A stretch of 64,000 bases of DNA from Pullulanibacillus sp. KACC 23026 (GCF_029094525.1 NZ_CP119107.1:4216001-4280000); one strand, 5' to 3'; shown: positions 44,116-54,013, counted from the first letter of the stretch. Program-made: numbers and translations. Notes: generated by a model from the sequence alone, not told the origin.

Positions 44116-45864
44116 TTTATGAAGCTGCTGATCGAAATACGCGAGAATGTTTTCTTCCGGGATGGGTTTACTGTAATAATAGCCTTGACCCCAATGACAG
44201 CCGTAATCGACTAATAGACGGTCTTGGTCCGCCTTTTCAATTCCTTCAGCAATAATTTTCAAATCAAGCGCGTTAGCCATTCCAATTATGGCTTTAATGA
44301 TAGGCTTGGCATCTTCACTTTCTTCCAAACCCACGACAAATTCCCGATCGATCTTAAGTGTATCAATCGGAAGGGCTCTCAAATAAGCAAGAGAGGAATA
44401 CCCCTTTCCAAAGTCATCGATTGAGATTCCAAACCCCATGTCTTTAAATTGATTTAAAAGAGACATCGACTGCTCCATGTCCTTCATCACAAGAGACTCC
44501 GTTATTTCAAGACTCAAATGAGATGGATCCACCTGATAATCGTCTATCACCTTTTTAAATCTGTTAAAAAGATGAGGGTCTTGAAATTGTCTAGGAGAAA
44601 GATTAACGCCTAATTTAACGGGAGGATACTTCAATCGGTCCCAATGCTGCTTGACCTCACATACTTTTTTGAACACCCATTCTCCTAACGAAAAAATAAT
44701 ACCTGAAGCCTCCGCAATGGAAATAAAATCATTTGGCAGAACGATGCCTCGTTTCGGGTGATGCCAGCGTACGAGCGCTTCAAAACCAACTAATTTTCTA
44801 GTCATAAGATCGATTTGCGGCTGAAAAAAAAGCTTAAAATCCCCTTGATTAATCGATAGTCTAAGCTCATTTTCCGTTTTCAGTTCTGAAAATAGGCTGC
44901 TAATCACAAAGGGCTGAAAATAGCTTAAGGTATCACCGCCTTGATCTCTCACTAAATCTAGACTGCTTTCTGCATTTTTTAATAAACTATCAACGGTGCT
45001 GCCATCTTCAGGATAAAAAGCGATCCCGATATTGGCCTGCATCTGGATCTCTTGATGATCCAAGCGGAAAGGTTCTCTTATCAACTTTAATAAGTGATTG
45101 CCAATGCGCGGAACTTCTTTTGATAATACACGGGCTTCAGTTCCTTTGATAACAACAATAAATTTATCCCCGGTAAATCGCGCTACAAAATCTTCGGAAT
45201 CCATACCGTCTTTCACCCGATTAGCCATCATCTTAAGCACTTGGTCGCCTTTTAAATGACCAAACACCTCATTTATCCGTTTAAAGCGATTAAACTCAAT
45301 GAAGAGAAGCGCAATGGGGTGACCCTCTTGCAAATGGGTATCTAAAAACGTTTGGACAAATTGTCTATTATAAAGACCCGTCATAGGATCCCGAATCATT
45401 CTGTCCTCTAGAGTGACCGCTTGAGATAAAAGATTCCCAAAGGTTTTCAGCAGTCTTATATCATTATCTGAAAAGGAATACGGTTGCTCGTCAATCGCAC
45501 ATAAAGTTCCAAATAGTTCTGTTTTGTTCACCCAAATCGGTACCCCGATAAATGCGCCGTCTTCAAACTGACTCGACGCTTGGCCTTGATTGATTAAGGA
45601 GGAGGACTCTGAGAGATTGTCGATGGCAACAGGTTCCCCGCCTTGTTCTACCACTAATTGGCGTATTTCTTTATAAGGCACCTCCCCCTGATCAGCCACA
45701 AGCTCTTTATGACGATTGAAAGCCTTTATAATAAACTCCGTCCCCCCATCATTAGAAGCTACAAAAAATGTATTTAAGGGGATCAGATTAGGAAGCAGTT
45801 TGACAATGTCATCCATGATTTGATCTAACTTTTCCATATATTTATGATCCTGCTCATACTCCAT
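44092..45864 (-). CDS. GAF-GGDEF-EAL cyclic-di-GMP protein, likely phosphodiesterase
   Basis: 590 residues. An N-terminal GAF domain (residues ~10-160; for example GQASSQFEDGAFIGVPIWV) precedes a GGDEF domain (RDPMTGLYNRQFVQTFLD) whose active-site loop is degenerate, TGDKF instead of GGDEF, so cyclase activity is unlikely. The C-terminal EAL domain (~335-580) keeps FEALVRWHHP, VNLSPRQF, LEITES, IDDFGKGYSSLAYLRALPID and IIAEGIEKADQ, all residues needed to degrade cyclic-di-GMP. It is a cytosolic sensor of an unknown small ligand. GGTGAGATGAC precedes the ATG. Confidence 0.93.
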   Translation of the reverse strand: MEYEQDHKYMEKLDQIMDDIVKLLPNLIPLNTFFVASNDGGTEFIIKAFNRHKELVADQGEVPYKEIRQLVVEQGGEPVAIDNLSESSSLINQGQASSQFEDGAFIGVPIWVNKTELFGTLCAIDEQPYSFSDNDIRLLKTFGNLLSQAVTLEDRMIRDPMTGLYNRQFVQTFLDTHLQEGHPIALLFIEFNRFKRINEVFGHLKGDQVLKMMANRVKDGMDSEDFVARFTGDKFIVVIKGTEARVLSKEVPRIGNHLLKLIREPFRLDHQEIQMQANIGIAFYPEDGSTVDSLLKNAESSLDLVRDQGGDTLSYFQPFVISSLFSELKTENELRLSINQGDFKLFFQPQIDLMTRKLVGFEALVRWHHPKRGIVLPNDFISIAEASGIIFSLGEWVFKKVCEVKQHWDRLKYPPVKLGVNLSPRQFQDPHLFNRFKKVIDDYQVDPSHLSLEITESLVMKDMEQSMSLLNQFKDMGFGISIDDFGKGYSSLAYLRALPIDTLKIDREFVVGLEESEDAKPIIKAIIGMANALDLKIIAEGIEKADQDRLLVDYGCHWGQGYYYSKPIPEENILAYFDQQLHKEKQEGER

Positions 45865-46058
45865 GTCATCTCACCCCCATCTAGGTCCAATGACTCATTA
45901 GACCATCTAATCCCTATGTTAATATAATTTAACAGCCTTTTAAAACATTGTTGTAATAAAATACGCAAACTGCGAAACGGCTATTCTAAAAGTGGGTTGT
46001 TTTTAAATTATGAAAAAATCACTTTCCTCTTTTAGACTAAAAAAATCAATGGATTCAA

Positions 46059-47561
46059 TTATAATGTAAAAAGTTCATTATAATCCCGGCGTGTGTCGCG
46101 GATATAAAAGAAGTCATTGGTCGAAGAATCATATAAATAATCTTGGGACCATTCCTCTTTATGAGCCAAAATTTGCTTGATTGCGTCCACAAATCCATAA
46201 GCTTCCTCATTCGTCATGGTAGGATGAGCAGAAAATCTCACCCAGCCTGGCTTTAGTGAGAAATCGCCCTGATCAATTTTCTTTGCTATAGATTTAGAGC
46301 TTTCTTGATCAATCTGAAGCAAATAATGGCCATAGGTTCCGGCACAGGAACAGCCGCCGCGCACTTGATAACCAAAACGATCGTTTAGCAATTTGACAAT
46401 CAAATTATAATGAAGGCCCTCCACAACGAAAGAGACCACTCCTAATCGATTGGTGACGTCTCCTTCAAGCACCTGAACTTCCGGGATCGACTCAAGCCCT
46501 GGCAGGACAATTTCAAGAAGCTCCTTTTCCCTCGCTTGAATCTCGTGAATTCCCATCTTTTCTTTAAGTCGAATGGCAAGCGCTGCCCGAATGCCCTGAA
46601 GGATTCCAGGCGTCCCTCCATCCTCCCTTTTTTCAATATCTGATATATAGTGATGCTCCCCCCACGGATTGGTCCAAGTTACAGTACCTCCACCTGGTTC
46701 ATCTGGAATCTTGTTCTGGTAAAGGCGCTTATTAAACACGGTTACCCCGCTTGCCCCAGGTCCACCTAGAAACTTATGAGCGGAGAAAAAGATCCCATCA
46801 AGACTCTCAAGCGGGTCTTCAGGATGCATATCGATCTCAATATAGGGAGCAGAAGCTGCAAAGTCCACAAGACAAATTCCTCCATGCTCATGCATCACCC
46901 GAGCGAGTTGATGGTAAGGAAGACAGATTCCCGTGACATTCGAACAGGCTGTAAAGGCCCCAATCTTCAGCGGGCGATTGCGGTAGGTATGCAGCAATTC
47001 CTTAAGTGCCTCTATATCCAAGTGTCCATCCTTAGAACGCGGGACGATTTTCACGTCCGCGATTGTTTCAATCCAAGACGTCTGATTCGAATGATGCTCC
47101 ATATGACTAATAAAAACGATGGGACGTTCCTCTTCAGAGAGTGACATATAACGCTTCCACTTCTCCGGCCCCTTCAGCCCTAATATTCTTTGGAACTTCG
47201 CCATAACAGATGTCATACCTGAACCTTCAAGTAACACAACATCCTCATTATTAGCATGCACATGACGTTTTATTATCCGTTTTGCTTCTTCATAAGCAAG
47301 CGTCATGGTTCCTCCAGTCAAATTGGACTCGGTATGTGTATTCGCCATATAAGGTCCAAAGACATTTCTCACTTTATCTTCAATCGGTCCATAAAGCCTT
47401 CCGCTTGCAATCCAGTCCGCATAGATTATTTTTTTCTCACCAAAAGGAGATTGAAAGGTTTGTTCGACGCCAATTATATGCTTTCGGAACTGAGAGAAAT
47501 AGGCTTCTAATTCCGAATTATATTGATAAGTCTTGCTGCCAATACGTGCTGTAATCACCAA
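46059..47561 (-). CDS. Class V aminotransferase (cysteine desulfurase-like)
   Basis: 500 residues, longer than the IscS/SufS average of about 400. It contains YADWIASGRLYGPIEDKVRN, NTHTESNLTGGTMTLAYEEA, GSGMTSVMAKFQRIL, VFISHMEHHSNQTSWIE, GICLVDFAASAPYIEIDMH (Asp for pyridine N) and SAHKFLGGPGASGVTVFNK, in which the Lys binds PLP. A later GCSCAGTYGHYLL holds two Cys in a position like the SufS active site. Specific substrate is unknown; desulfurase or beta-lyase activity is possible. No scaffold gene adjoins. Start TTG or GTG (47558-47561), with GAGG close by. Confidence 0.88.
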   Translation of the reverse strand: MVITARIGSKTYQYNSELEAYFSQFRKHIIGVEQTFQSPFGEKKIIYADWIASGRLYGPIEDKVRNVFGPYMANTHTESNLTGGTMTLAYEEAKRIIKRHVHANNEDVVLLEGSGMTSVMAKFQRILGLKGPEKWKRYMSLSEEERPIVFISHMEHHSNQTSWIETIADVKIVPRSKDGHLDIEALKELLHTYRNRPLKIGAFTACSNVTGICLPYHQLARVMHEHGGICLVDFAASAPYIEIDMHPEDPLESLDGIFFSAHKFLGGPGASGVTVFNKRLYQNKIPDEPGGGTVTWTNPWGEHHYISDIEKREDGGTPGILQGIRAALAIRLKEKMGIHEIQAREKELLEIVLPGLESIPEVQVLEGDVTNRLGVVSFVVEGLHYNLIVKLLNDRFGYQVRGGCSCAGTYGHYLLQIDQESSKSIAKKIDQGDFSLKPGWVRFSAHPTMTNEEAYGFVDAIKQILAHKEEWSQDYLYDSSTNDFFYIRDTRRDYNELFTL

Positions 47562-47706
47562 TCCTCACACCCTTTTAAATAACTTGATGAAGTCCAAGGG
47601 GCCCTCATAAACCCACATGCGTCTATAACAGTGTATGAAAAACACCTTTAAGTTGTTTAAAAGGAGCGTGCTGCGGGTGTCATAAGTGAGGTTATTAAAG
47701 GAGGTG

Positions 47707-47760
47707 ACTAAAACAAACGCACAGCTAGGTAAAAGCAAACTCCTACCCACTGTGCGTATT
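47707..47760 (-). terminator. Terminator of the excisionase-like gene
   Basis: On the minus strand ACGCACAG with CTGTGCGT (extended by GTA/TAC pairs), then TTTGTTTTAG. Confidence 0.75.
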
Positions 47761-47795
47761 TTTCTAATAAAAGAATTTACTTAACGAGAGACCAT

Positions 47796-48026
47796 TTAAT
47801 CCTCATCTTTTGCATCCCAATCTTCTGGAATGGGCTCTTCACGTTCGGCCTTCATTCTCTGCTTGTACAGTTCCAATTGTTCCAAATGCTGATTGAATTG
47901 ATCACGATAAATGAGATGCTTTTCGCCATCGAAAACCGCTCGGATCCGCTTTTGCTGAATGAGTTTTTCGATAGAACTGATAGGCATCGATAGATAGTCG
48001 GCTGTCTCTTCGATTGTTAAATACAT
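47796..48026 (-). CDS. Excisionase-type helix-turn-helix protein
   Basis: 76 residues. YLTIEETADYLSMPISSIEK is the MerR-like winged helix start of excisionase-family proteins, followed by LIQQKRIRAVFDGEKHLIYR (the wing) and a charged helix. A small DNA-binding protein. No integrase is adjacent, and Bacillales carry chromosomal copies of unknown role. The start at 48026 (MYLTIEE) has GGAG 8 bases upstream; a GTG nine bases earlier would be too close. The gap 47562-47795 holds only its terminator. Confidence 0.85.
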   Translation of the reverse strand: MYLTIEETADYLSMPISSIEKLIQQKRIRAVFDGEKHLIYRDQFNQHLEQLELYKQRMKAEREEPIPEDWDAKDED

Positions 48027-48170
48027 AGGATTCACTCCATTTATTTGGGGCTAACTCTATTCTAACAGATTTTTATAAAATATAGGATGATATCAGAAAC
48101 GCGCTAGAATGCCTATAATGGAGACTTGCCCTACAAATGACATCAACAATTCAAAGCAACCGGCAATTCA

Positions 48171-50399
48171 TTACTGGATAACGCTAAGTGAGTCCTGCTC
48201 ACTGTTCATGCTTGGCTGATGGGGTAAATAGATCGTTATAGTTGTCCCACAATCGACCTTGCTCTCTATGACTACTCTGCCTTGATGATCTTCTATAATC
48301 TTCTTACTTACCATGAAGCCTAACCCAGTCCCTTTATCTTTCGTTGTATAGAAAGGCTGTCCAAGCTTTTCTATCAGCTCTTGTGACATCCCCTTTCCCT
48401 CATCCTGAAATTCAATATGATAACCAAGCTGACTGCAATTTTTCGTTAACTTAACCGCTAATTGTCCACCGTCGGGCATGGCTTCGATCGCATTTTTAAT
48501 AAAATTAATAAAAACCTGCTTAAGCTGATTTGGTTCACAATGGATCTCACACGCACAGGAAGGAGCATCCAGTCTAATTTGAACATTATTTAAAATGGCC
48601 TGAGAATCCAAAAGCGTGATAACCTCTGACAAAAGCGTTTTAACATCTGAAAGCGAATGGACCAATTTTTGCGGCTTAGCTAACATTAACAGCTCACTCA
48701 CAATGCTTTCAATCCGTTCGATCTCTGAACTCATAATGTTAAAATACTCCTTGTTAGAGGGAGAATCACTTTTTAAAAACTGGAGAAATCCTTTAATGGC
48801 TGTAAGCGGATTGCGAATTTCATGAGCTATCCCCGCAGCAAGTTGCCCAGCTACTGAAAGCTTTTCAGAATGAATCATTAGAGCCTCTGCTTTTTTCCGA
48901 TCCGTGATATCACGATAAGTCGCAGCCCATCCCATGAACTTCCCAGCTTCACGTATTGGAAACCCTGAAACAAGTGTATCTATAACACTCCCATCCCGCT
49001 TTACTCGGATGGTTTCAACATGTCCAATATCTTGTCCCATTTTAAGCATCTTTATTTTCTTATGAAGAGTGCTGTATTCTTGCTTAGGAATGAAAGGAAG
49101 CTCCGTTATACTTTTCCCTAGAAAAATCTCCCCCTTCCAGCCCAACAGCTTCTCGAAAGGTTCATTTACTTTGATCAATTGTCCCTTTGCGTTAAAGATC
49201 AAAATGGCATCTAAATGGTTATGTATAAAGGCCTCAAGACGATTCCGAGTCCTCTTTAATTCACGCTCATATCGCTTACTTTCTTCGATATTCTTTGATA
49301 TCCCGTAGACTCCTTTTACTTCATCATTAATAATAATAGGAATAAACGTATGGTCGATCGTAAGGACTTCTCCGCATTGAATGACCATTCGACTCTCAAA
49401 TTGTTGAACCTCTCCGTTTTTGGCTAGATTAAAGTGGTGAGATACTTTTGACAAGTCCTCAGGAAAGACAAGGAAGTGAAAGGATTTCGGCGGATTTAAA
49501 ATCCATTCTTCAGAATAGCCAAGAATAGCCCTACAAGACCGGTTAAAGGTTGTAAAATGGCCATCGAGATCGAGGGAATACACCATATCCGGATGATTTT
49601 CAATTAATGAATTAAGACGCTGTTCTTTTTCTTTTAAGGCAAGCTGCGCTTCCTTTCGCGGTGTCACATCTCGAGAAAAAGAAAGAATTTCAACCTCTCC
49701 AGATTCCGTCTCAAAATAAACACTAGTTGTTTCAAACCATAAGTAGTTCCCGTCCCTATGCCTTGCACGGTAAGTAACGGTCCCTTTTCTCTGCCTTTTT
49801 AATTCTTCATAAAACATCCTTATCATGTCGCGATCTTTGGGATGATAGAACGTGTCCGCCCTTGTGCCAACCATTTCTTCTGGCTTATAACCAAGCAGTG
49901 ATTGGCTTGAAGCCGACACAAATGAAAAACATCCTTCTCTTACCTTAGTGATCATGTCCATTGAATGATTAATAATGAGTTGATAATTGTTTTCACTCGC
50001 CACCAATTGTTTGTCTATATCAAGTTGTGTTGTGGCATCTATAAATTGTGAGATAATATATGGCGCCTCATCCCCTTGGTCAACTAAGGTAACACTTATG
50101 TAAGTCCAAAGCACTTGGCCGCTTTTATGGATAAGACGTTCTAGCCGTGTATAGGAAGCCCGTCTTCTATTCACTAATTCATCGAAATGCTCCAAAGCAT
50201 TATAGAGATCATCGGGATGAACAAGGTCTTGAAAATGCAGCCCGTTCAACTCCCTCTCTCCATAGCCCAGAAATTTCTGTCCAGCTTGATTCACTTTCAG
50301 AAAATGACCATCAAGTGTCAGGATACTCTTTCCAATAGGAGCATAATCAAAAGCATGCATTAATAATTGATCTTGATCTAGCTGTGATAATAGAGACAT
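48171..50399 (-). CDS. PAS-domain sensor histidine kinase (KinA/KinE-like)
   Basis: 742 residues, cytosolic, no membrane helices. Four PAS domains follow one another (residues ~10-120, ~135-250, ~260-375, ~385-495, e.g. DLVHPDDLYNALEHFDEL, KREGSVIDTLVSGF-like loops). A HisKA domain has GQLAAGIAHEIRNPLTAIKG (His phosphorylation), and the ATPase has NFIKNAIEAMPDGG (N box), DEGKGMS (G1) and GTGLGFMVSKKII (G2). The AHEIRNPLTAIKGFLQ form is that of sporulation kinases feeding Spo0F. No response regulator lies next to it, as is usual for those kinases. Strong GGAGGAG site. Confidence 0.93.
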   Translation of the reverse strand: MSLLSQLDQDQLLMHAFDYAPIGKSILTLDGHFLKVNQAGQKFLGYGERELNGLHFQDLVHPDDLYNALEHFDELVNRRRASYTRLERLIHKSGQVLWTYISVTLVDQGDEAPYIISQFIDATTQLDIDKQLVASENNYQLIINHSMDMITKVREGCFSFVSASSQSLLGYKPEEMVGTRADTFYHPKDRDMIRMFYEELKRQRKGTVTYRARHRDGNYLWFETTSVYFETESGEVEILSFSRDVTPRKEAQLALKEKEQRLNSLIENHPDMVYSLDLDGHFTTFNRSCRAILGYSEEWILNPPKSFHFLVFPEDLSKVSHHFNLAKNGEVQQFESRMVIQCGEVLTIDHTFIPIIINDEVKGVYGISKNIEESKRYERELKRTRNRLEAFIHNHLDAILIFNAKGQLIKVNEPFEKLLGWKGEIFLGKSITELPFIPKQEYSTLHKKIKMLKMGQDIGHVETIRVKRDGSVIDTLVSGFPIREAGKFMGWAATYRDITDRKKAEALMIHSEKLSVAGQLAAGIAHEIRNPLTAIKGFLQFLKSDSPSNKEYFNIMSSEIERIESIVSELLMLAKPQKLVHSLSDVKTLLSEVITLLDSQAILNNVQIRLDAPSCACEIHCEPNQLKQVFINFIKNAIEAMPDGGQLAVKLTKNCSQLGYHIEFQDEGKGMSQELIEKLGQPFYTTKDKGTGLGFMVSKKIIEDHQGRVVIESKVDCGTTITIYLPHQPSMNSEQDSLSVIQ

Positions 50400-50650
50400 A
50401 AAACTCCTCCAATACTTGAAATGCAGTTTTTTTTAGCTCAGGAGAACGCTCTCTAGAAGTCTTACTTTTGATCAACTTATTCCTCACTAATAAAAAGTAT
50501 TGAAACTTCTAACAAACTCTTTTTCCCATTTTGTTCAAGTATTAAACATTTGATTGTCTGAATACATATAAATTAATAGAACTTCTAACTAGATTTAGGG
50601 ACAAGCAAGCCATTATTGGATCCATTTAGTGAGAAGAAGGAGGAGCTAGT

Positions 50651-50983
50651 ATGAATCAAGCTTCAAAGAAGGAATCCCTAGAGTCTCTGCTTGATATGGG
50701 GTCAAGACCAAAACTTAGACTGATCGAGCCCGGAGAAGCACAATATCTGGCTGAACTCGGAAAAGTAGCTAAAGAAATCATTGAACTGAAGCAAGCGTTT
50801 AATAATCTTAATACGAATCATGAAGAATATTCTGCCGATCGAGTGGCTCTTCGTCTGACTTCAGCAGAACAGGAATTTTTCCTGCTTTTTAATACCCTTC
50901 GCAAAAGCAAGGGGATCGAACCGCTAAAAGGAAAACGGTTCTCAGGTGACTTTTCCTACGAGTCTTATCTTTACAATCACTAA
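50651..50983 (+). CDS. Uncharacterised small helical protein
   Basis: 110 residues, MNQASKKESLESLLDMGSRP, then LAELGKVAKEIIELKQAFNN (helical) and SADRVALRLTSAEQEFFLLF. No signal peptide or membrane segment. I recognise no family. AAGGAGGAG precedes the ATG, so translation is well supported. It stands alone, divergent from the histidine kinase, and ends at a terminator. Codon use looks like that of the neighbours. Confidence 0.65.
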   Translation: MNQASKKESLESLLDMGSRPKLRLIEPGEAQYLAELGKVAKEIIELKQAFNNLNTNHEEYSADRVALRLTSAEQEFFLLFNTLRKSKGIEPLKGKRFSGDFSYESYLYNH

Positions 50984-51019
50984 AGAGTCTCAGTCCAGGA
51001 CAAGCCATTCGCCTGCTCT

Positions 51020-51063
51020 AAAAAACGAAAACAGCTATGACCATTGGTCATAGCTGTTTTCTA
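51020..51063. terminator. Bidirectional terminator
   Basis: AAAACAGCTATGACC-ATTG-GTCATAGCTGTTTT; TCT follows on the plus side, and CGTTTTTTAG on the minus side, ending ppaC. Confidence 0.88.
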
Positions 51064-51069
51064 GGAGAC

Positions 51070-51999
51070 CTATTTAGAAAGAGCGTCTGTTAAAACAGGC
51101 ACAATTTGTTTTTTACGTGAGACAACACCTTTTAAAAGGGCTGTGTTGTTATCCAAAGTAACGTTATAAGCTTTTTCAACTGCACTTGCTTCTTTTCCAA
51201 GAGCGAGTCCCACTGAATCGTTTGTTAAGATGTTTGTTACAACGAAAAGGAATAGATCAAGTCCTTTTGCTTCAATGATTTGATTGATTTCCGCTTCAAT
51301 TTCTGTTTGGAGAGCAAGAACTTCGCTCGCATCAACGGTATTTACTTGAGCTACTTCAACCTTATGGCCGCCCATATCAAATTCTTTTGCATCAATAGAA
51401 AGCAGTTCTTTAACCGACTTATCAGAAAGATCAGCACCAGCCTTTAGCATATCAAGACCGTATTCTTTAGCATCAACACCGGCGAGTTCTGCTAATTCTT
51501 TAGCAGCAGCCACGTCCTGCTCCGTGCAAGTAGGCGACTTAAATAATAATGAGTCAGAAATAATCGCAGAAAGCATGAGGCCTGCGACTTGTTTCTCAAT
51601 CGTCACGCCGTTTTCTTTGTACATTTTATTCAATATCGTTGCGGTGCAGCCAACTGGCTCAGCACGGTAGTACAAAGGATCGCTTGTCTCAAAATTGGCA
51701 ATGCGGTGGTGGTCAATAACTTCTAGCACTTTTACTTCATCAATATCAGTCGCACTTTGTTGACGTTCATTATGGTCAACTAAGATAACAGAAGAAGCCT
51801 CTCCCGCTACTTTTTCAACCAAGCGAGGAGCATCCGCCTTAAAATAATCAAGGGCAAACTTTGTTTCTCCATTCACTTCACCTAAGCGAACAGCTTCCAC
51901 GTTTTGACCTAATTTTGTTTTTAGATCGGCATAAACAAGTGCTGAACAAATCGTATCCGTATCAGGATTCTTGTGTCCGAAAATTAACACCTTTTCCAT
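51070..51999 (-). CDS. ppaC: Manganese-dependent inorganic pyrophosphatase
   Basis: 309 residues, exactly the size of B. subtilis PpaC. Metal-binding motifs: [38 protein letters not shown] (DHH) and [15 protein letters not shown], then the C-terminal DHHA2 domain with [12 protein letters not shown] for substrate. Family II enzyme, splits pyrophosphate into phosphate, needs Mn2+. Start ATG at 51999 with AAGGAG 9 bases upstream; a TTG nine bases earlier is too close. Cytosolic. Confidence 0.97.
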   Translation of the reverse strand: MEKVLIFGHKNPDTDTICSALVYADLKTKLGQNVEAVRLGEVNGETKFALDYFKADAPRLVEKVAGEASSVILVDHNERQQSATDIDEVKVLEVIDHHRIANFETSDPLYYRAEPVGCTATILNKMYKENGVTIEKQVAGLMLSAIISDSLLFKSPTCTEQDVAAAKELAELAGVDAKEYGLDMLKAGADLSDKSVKELLSIDAKEFDMGGHKVEVAQVNTVDASEVLALQTEIEAEINQIIEAKGLDLFLFVVTNILTNDSVGLALGKEASAVEKAYNVTLDNNTALLKGVVSRKKQIVPVLTDALSK

Positions 52000-52087
52000 T
52001 CTATCCAACTCCTTAGTTGTGAACTTAATTAACTCTAATCATCAGATATGTAGCATTCGTTTCTCATTTTAGCAGAAATGAGCGAAA

Positions 52088-52124
52088 TAGGAAAAGGTCA
52101 GGCTGAGCCTGACCCCATTTTTTT
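52088..52124 (-). terminator. Terminator of the yueD gene
   Basis: GGTCAGG-CTCAG-CCTGACC on the minus strand, then TTTTCCTATTTC; the plus strand gives CCATTTTTTT. Confidence 0.75.
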
Positions 52125-52232
52125 GTTAGAGAGAGGACTCCTGCTTGGTTAAACGGGAGTTGATCCATTAAGTCCCTCTTTAACCATGTGAATCCAAGCT
52201 GAACTCATGATGTTATAAAAAAGGAAACTGAA

Positions 52233-52985
52233 TCAAACGAATTCCTGAATGTTGTAAACTCTTCCGCTCTCTATGTTCCCACCAAGAAGCCCCAATAGTT
52301 TTTCAGCTACAAGATCTGGTGAACGGAGCTGCCCCTTCTCCTTAAATTCGCGAAAACGCTCCACATTAGAAAATTGTGTCTCATCGGATGCGCGAATTTC
52401 CCCTTGCATATCTGTATCCATCACACCGGGTGAAAAAGATATCACTTGGACAGGATGTGGGGCTTGTCGCTGTTCAAGGGCGATGGTTTTAGTCAGCATA
52501 TCGACCCCTGCCTTCGAACTGCAATAAGCAGCCCAGCCATCATAAGGATGCTCCGCAGCCCCAGACGATACATTGACAATCAGCTTTTCTGCCGGTACAC
52601 CTGAAAAGGTCTTAATAAACCAGTTACAAAGCAGAAGCGGAGCTATCAAATTAACACGGATATTTTGAATGAGATCCTGGGAATCTGCCTGTCCAATTTG
52701 CTTGATCGGCTCTACAACACCAGCATTATTGATTAACACGATTTTATCTTGACCGGACCAATCATGGTTCTTATAAAGCGATTGGCAAACTTGCTCAATC
52801 GAACCGGACTCGTTTAAGTCACATGGATAAAAGGTTAAAGCAACCTGGTGCTCTTTTGCTAGAGCCTCTAGTTTGTCATTTGGCTTTCTTGAAATGCAGA
52901 TAATCTGATTACCAGGTTCAATTAATTGTTTAACAATGGACTCGCCAAGCCCCCGAGATACACCTGTAATGATGTAAATACCCAT
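52233..52985 (-). CDS. yueD: SDR, (S)-benzoin-forming benzil reductase type (YueD)
   Basis: 250 residues. YIITGVSRGLGESIVKQL (NADP-binding TGxSRGLG), VLINNAGVVEPI, LIVNVSSGAAEHPYDGWAAY (catalytic Ser) followed by YCSSKAGVDMLT (Tyr-x-x-x-Lys) and SFSPGVMDTDMQGEIR. These follow the YueD family, which reduces benzil to benzoin in vitro; natural substrate unknown. AGGAGGGG precedes the ATG. Single gene. Confidence 0.9.
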   Translation of the reverse strand: MGIYIITGVSRGLGESIVKQLIEPGNQIICISRKPNDKLEALAKEHQVALTFYPCDLNESGSIEQVCQSLYKNHDWSGQDKIVLINNAGVVEPIKQIGQADSQDLIQNIRVNLIAPLLLCNWFIKTFSGVPAEKLIVNVSSGAAEHPYDGWAAYCSSKAGVDMLTKTIALEQRQAPHPVQVISFSPGVMDTDMQGEIRASDETQFSNVERFREFKEKGQLRSPDLVAEKLLGLLGGNIESGRVYNIQEFV

Positions 52986-53163
52986 CGTTCAAACCCCTCC
53001 TTGTAATAGGGCAGCCTGCCTTTAGCCCTTGATTCATTATTAAGTTTACCCAACTTAAAATGAGAAGGCTAGGATTCCCATGGGTGGGCTGCTACAATAT
53101 GACGAGGATTAAAATCCATACCCTTTGCCCCATAGGATGTTTTCCTAATTAAATAATCGGGTA

Positions 53164-53265
53164 TCGTTACACTAAAAACTTAAAAAAGTTAGGCGTAACG
53201 TGAATACGCTATCCACCTCCCAATGGCCCATTTGAGAATTTAAGCGTAACATGGATACGTTATTT
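53164..53265 (+). repeat. Two solitary cores of the 82-bp repeat family
   Basis: CGTTACACTAAAAACTTAAA runs into GTTAGGCGTAACGTGAATAC and GCTATCCACC (first copy). A second core, TTAAGCGTAACATGGATACG and TTATTTC, follows at about 53240. Both keep the AGCGTA/TACGCT-type hairpin, the second with a G-T pair. The remainder of the 52986-53482 gap has nothing recognisable. Confidence 0.6.
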
Positions 53266-53482
53266 CTCAAAAAACGCGGCAAAATGACTCCTGTCCGAGG
53301 AGATAGCGAATCGTGATTACAGCTATTCTTAAATTCAGACTCAAAATTAGGAAATAAAGAATCGAACAAACAACGTTTACTCCAAAATAAATGACGAAAA
53401 TTTGGGCTTGCATTGCAAGCGTTTTAACTGTTAAAATCTTTAACAATATAATTTTCGAAACTTTTAGAAGGAGGCGCTTGGA

Positions 53483-54013
53483 ATGAGAACTGTCACGTTA
53501 GAAATGATCTTTACTCACCCCATTACCCAACGCTATTTGCGCCGCTCTGGCATTGCCCATGCAGTGAAGGTAGCGGAGTATGCCTTTGCTTTGGCTATAG
53601 AGCACCATGTGGATCCTGATCTTGCAACGAAAGCCGCTCTGCTTCATGATATTGGTCATTATACGTGGTATCGCAACGGCGAGTGGGACTTCGAACTTTA
53701 TAGAGAGAACGATATTCATGCAATTAAAGGGGCGAATCGTGCCCATAAGCTGCTCATAAGAATCGGTGAGGACCCTAAAGCTGCTAAACAGATTGCCCTT
53801 GCCATCCTTCTCCACACGGACTCCTATCTTCCTGATGGTCACCTCCATCTCAATCCATTGCAAAAAGTGGTAACGCTCGCCGATGAATCAGACGAAGAAC
53901 CCCAAGGTCATCATCATTACAAAACCATGGATTTCCAAACCGCCCTCAGCCGCATTCGCAAACTTGATCAATGCATCGATGGCCATTCATCCATCGCATC
54001 AGGAGAAGCATAA
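53483..54013 (+). CDS. HD-domain phosphohydrolase
   Basis: 176 residues. SGIAHAVKVAEYAFALAIEH, ATKAALLHDIGHYTWYRNGE (the HD pair), then AIKGANRAHKLLIRIG and AILLHTDSYLPDG with ADESD give the H...HD...D metal pattern. A small standalone HD hydrolase, of the kind annotated as a phosphohydrolase acting on nucleotides. AAGGAGG precedes the ATG. The substrate is unknown. It stands just before the gene-less segment ahead of the CRISPR array. Confidence 0.9.
   Translation: MRTVTLEMIFTHPITQRYLRRSGIAHAVKVAEYAFALAIEHHVDPDLATKAALLHDIGHYTWYRNGEWDFELYRENDIHAIKGANRAHKLLIRIGEDPKAAKQIALAILLHTDSYLPDGHLHLNPLQKVVTLADESDEEPQGHHHYKTMDFQTALSRIRKLDQCIDGHSSIASGEA

Noticed and set aside
47595-47720. Possible plus-strand small gene with AAAGGAGGTGACT near 47700.
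   Set aside because: No start codon at the correct distance; the GTG inside the site yields a 26-codon frame that runs through the terminator.
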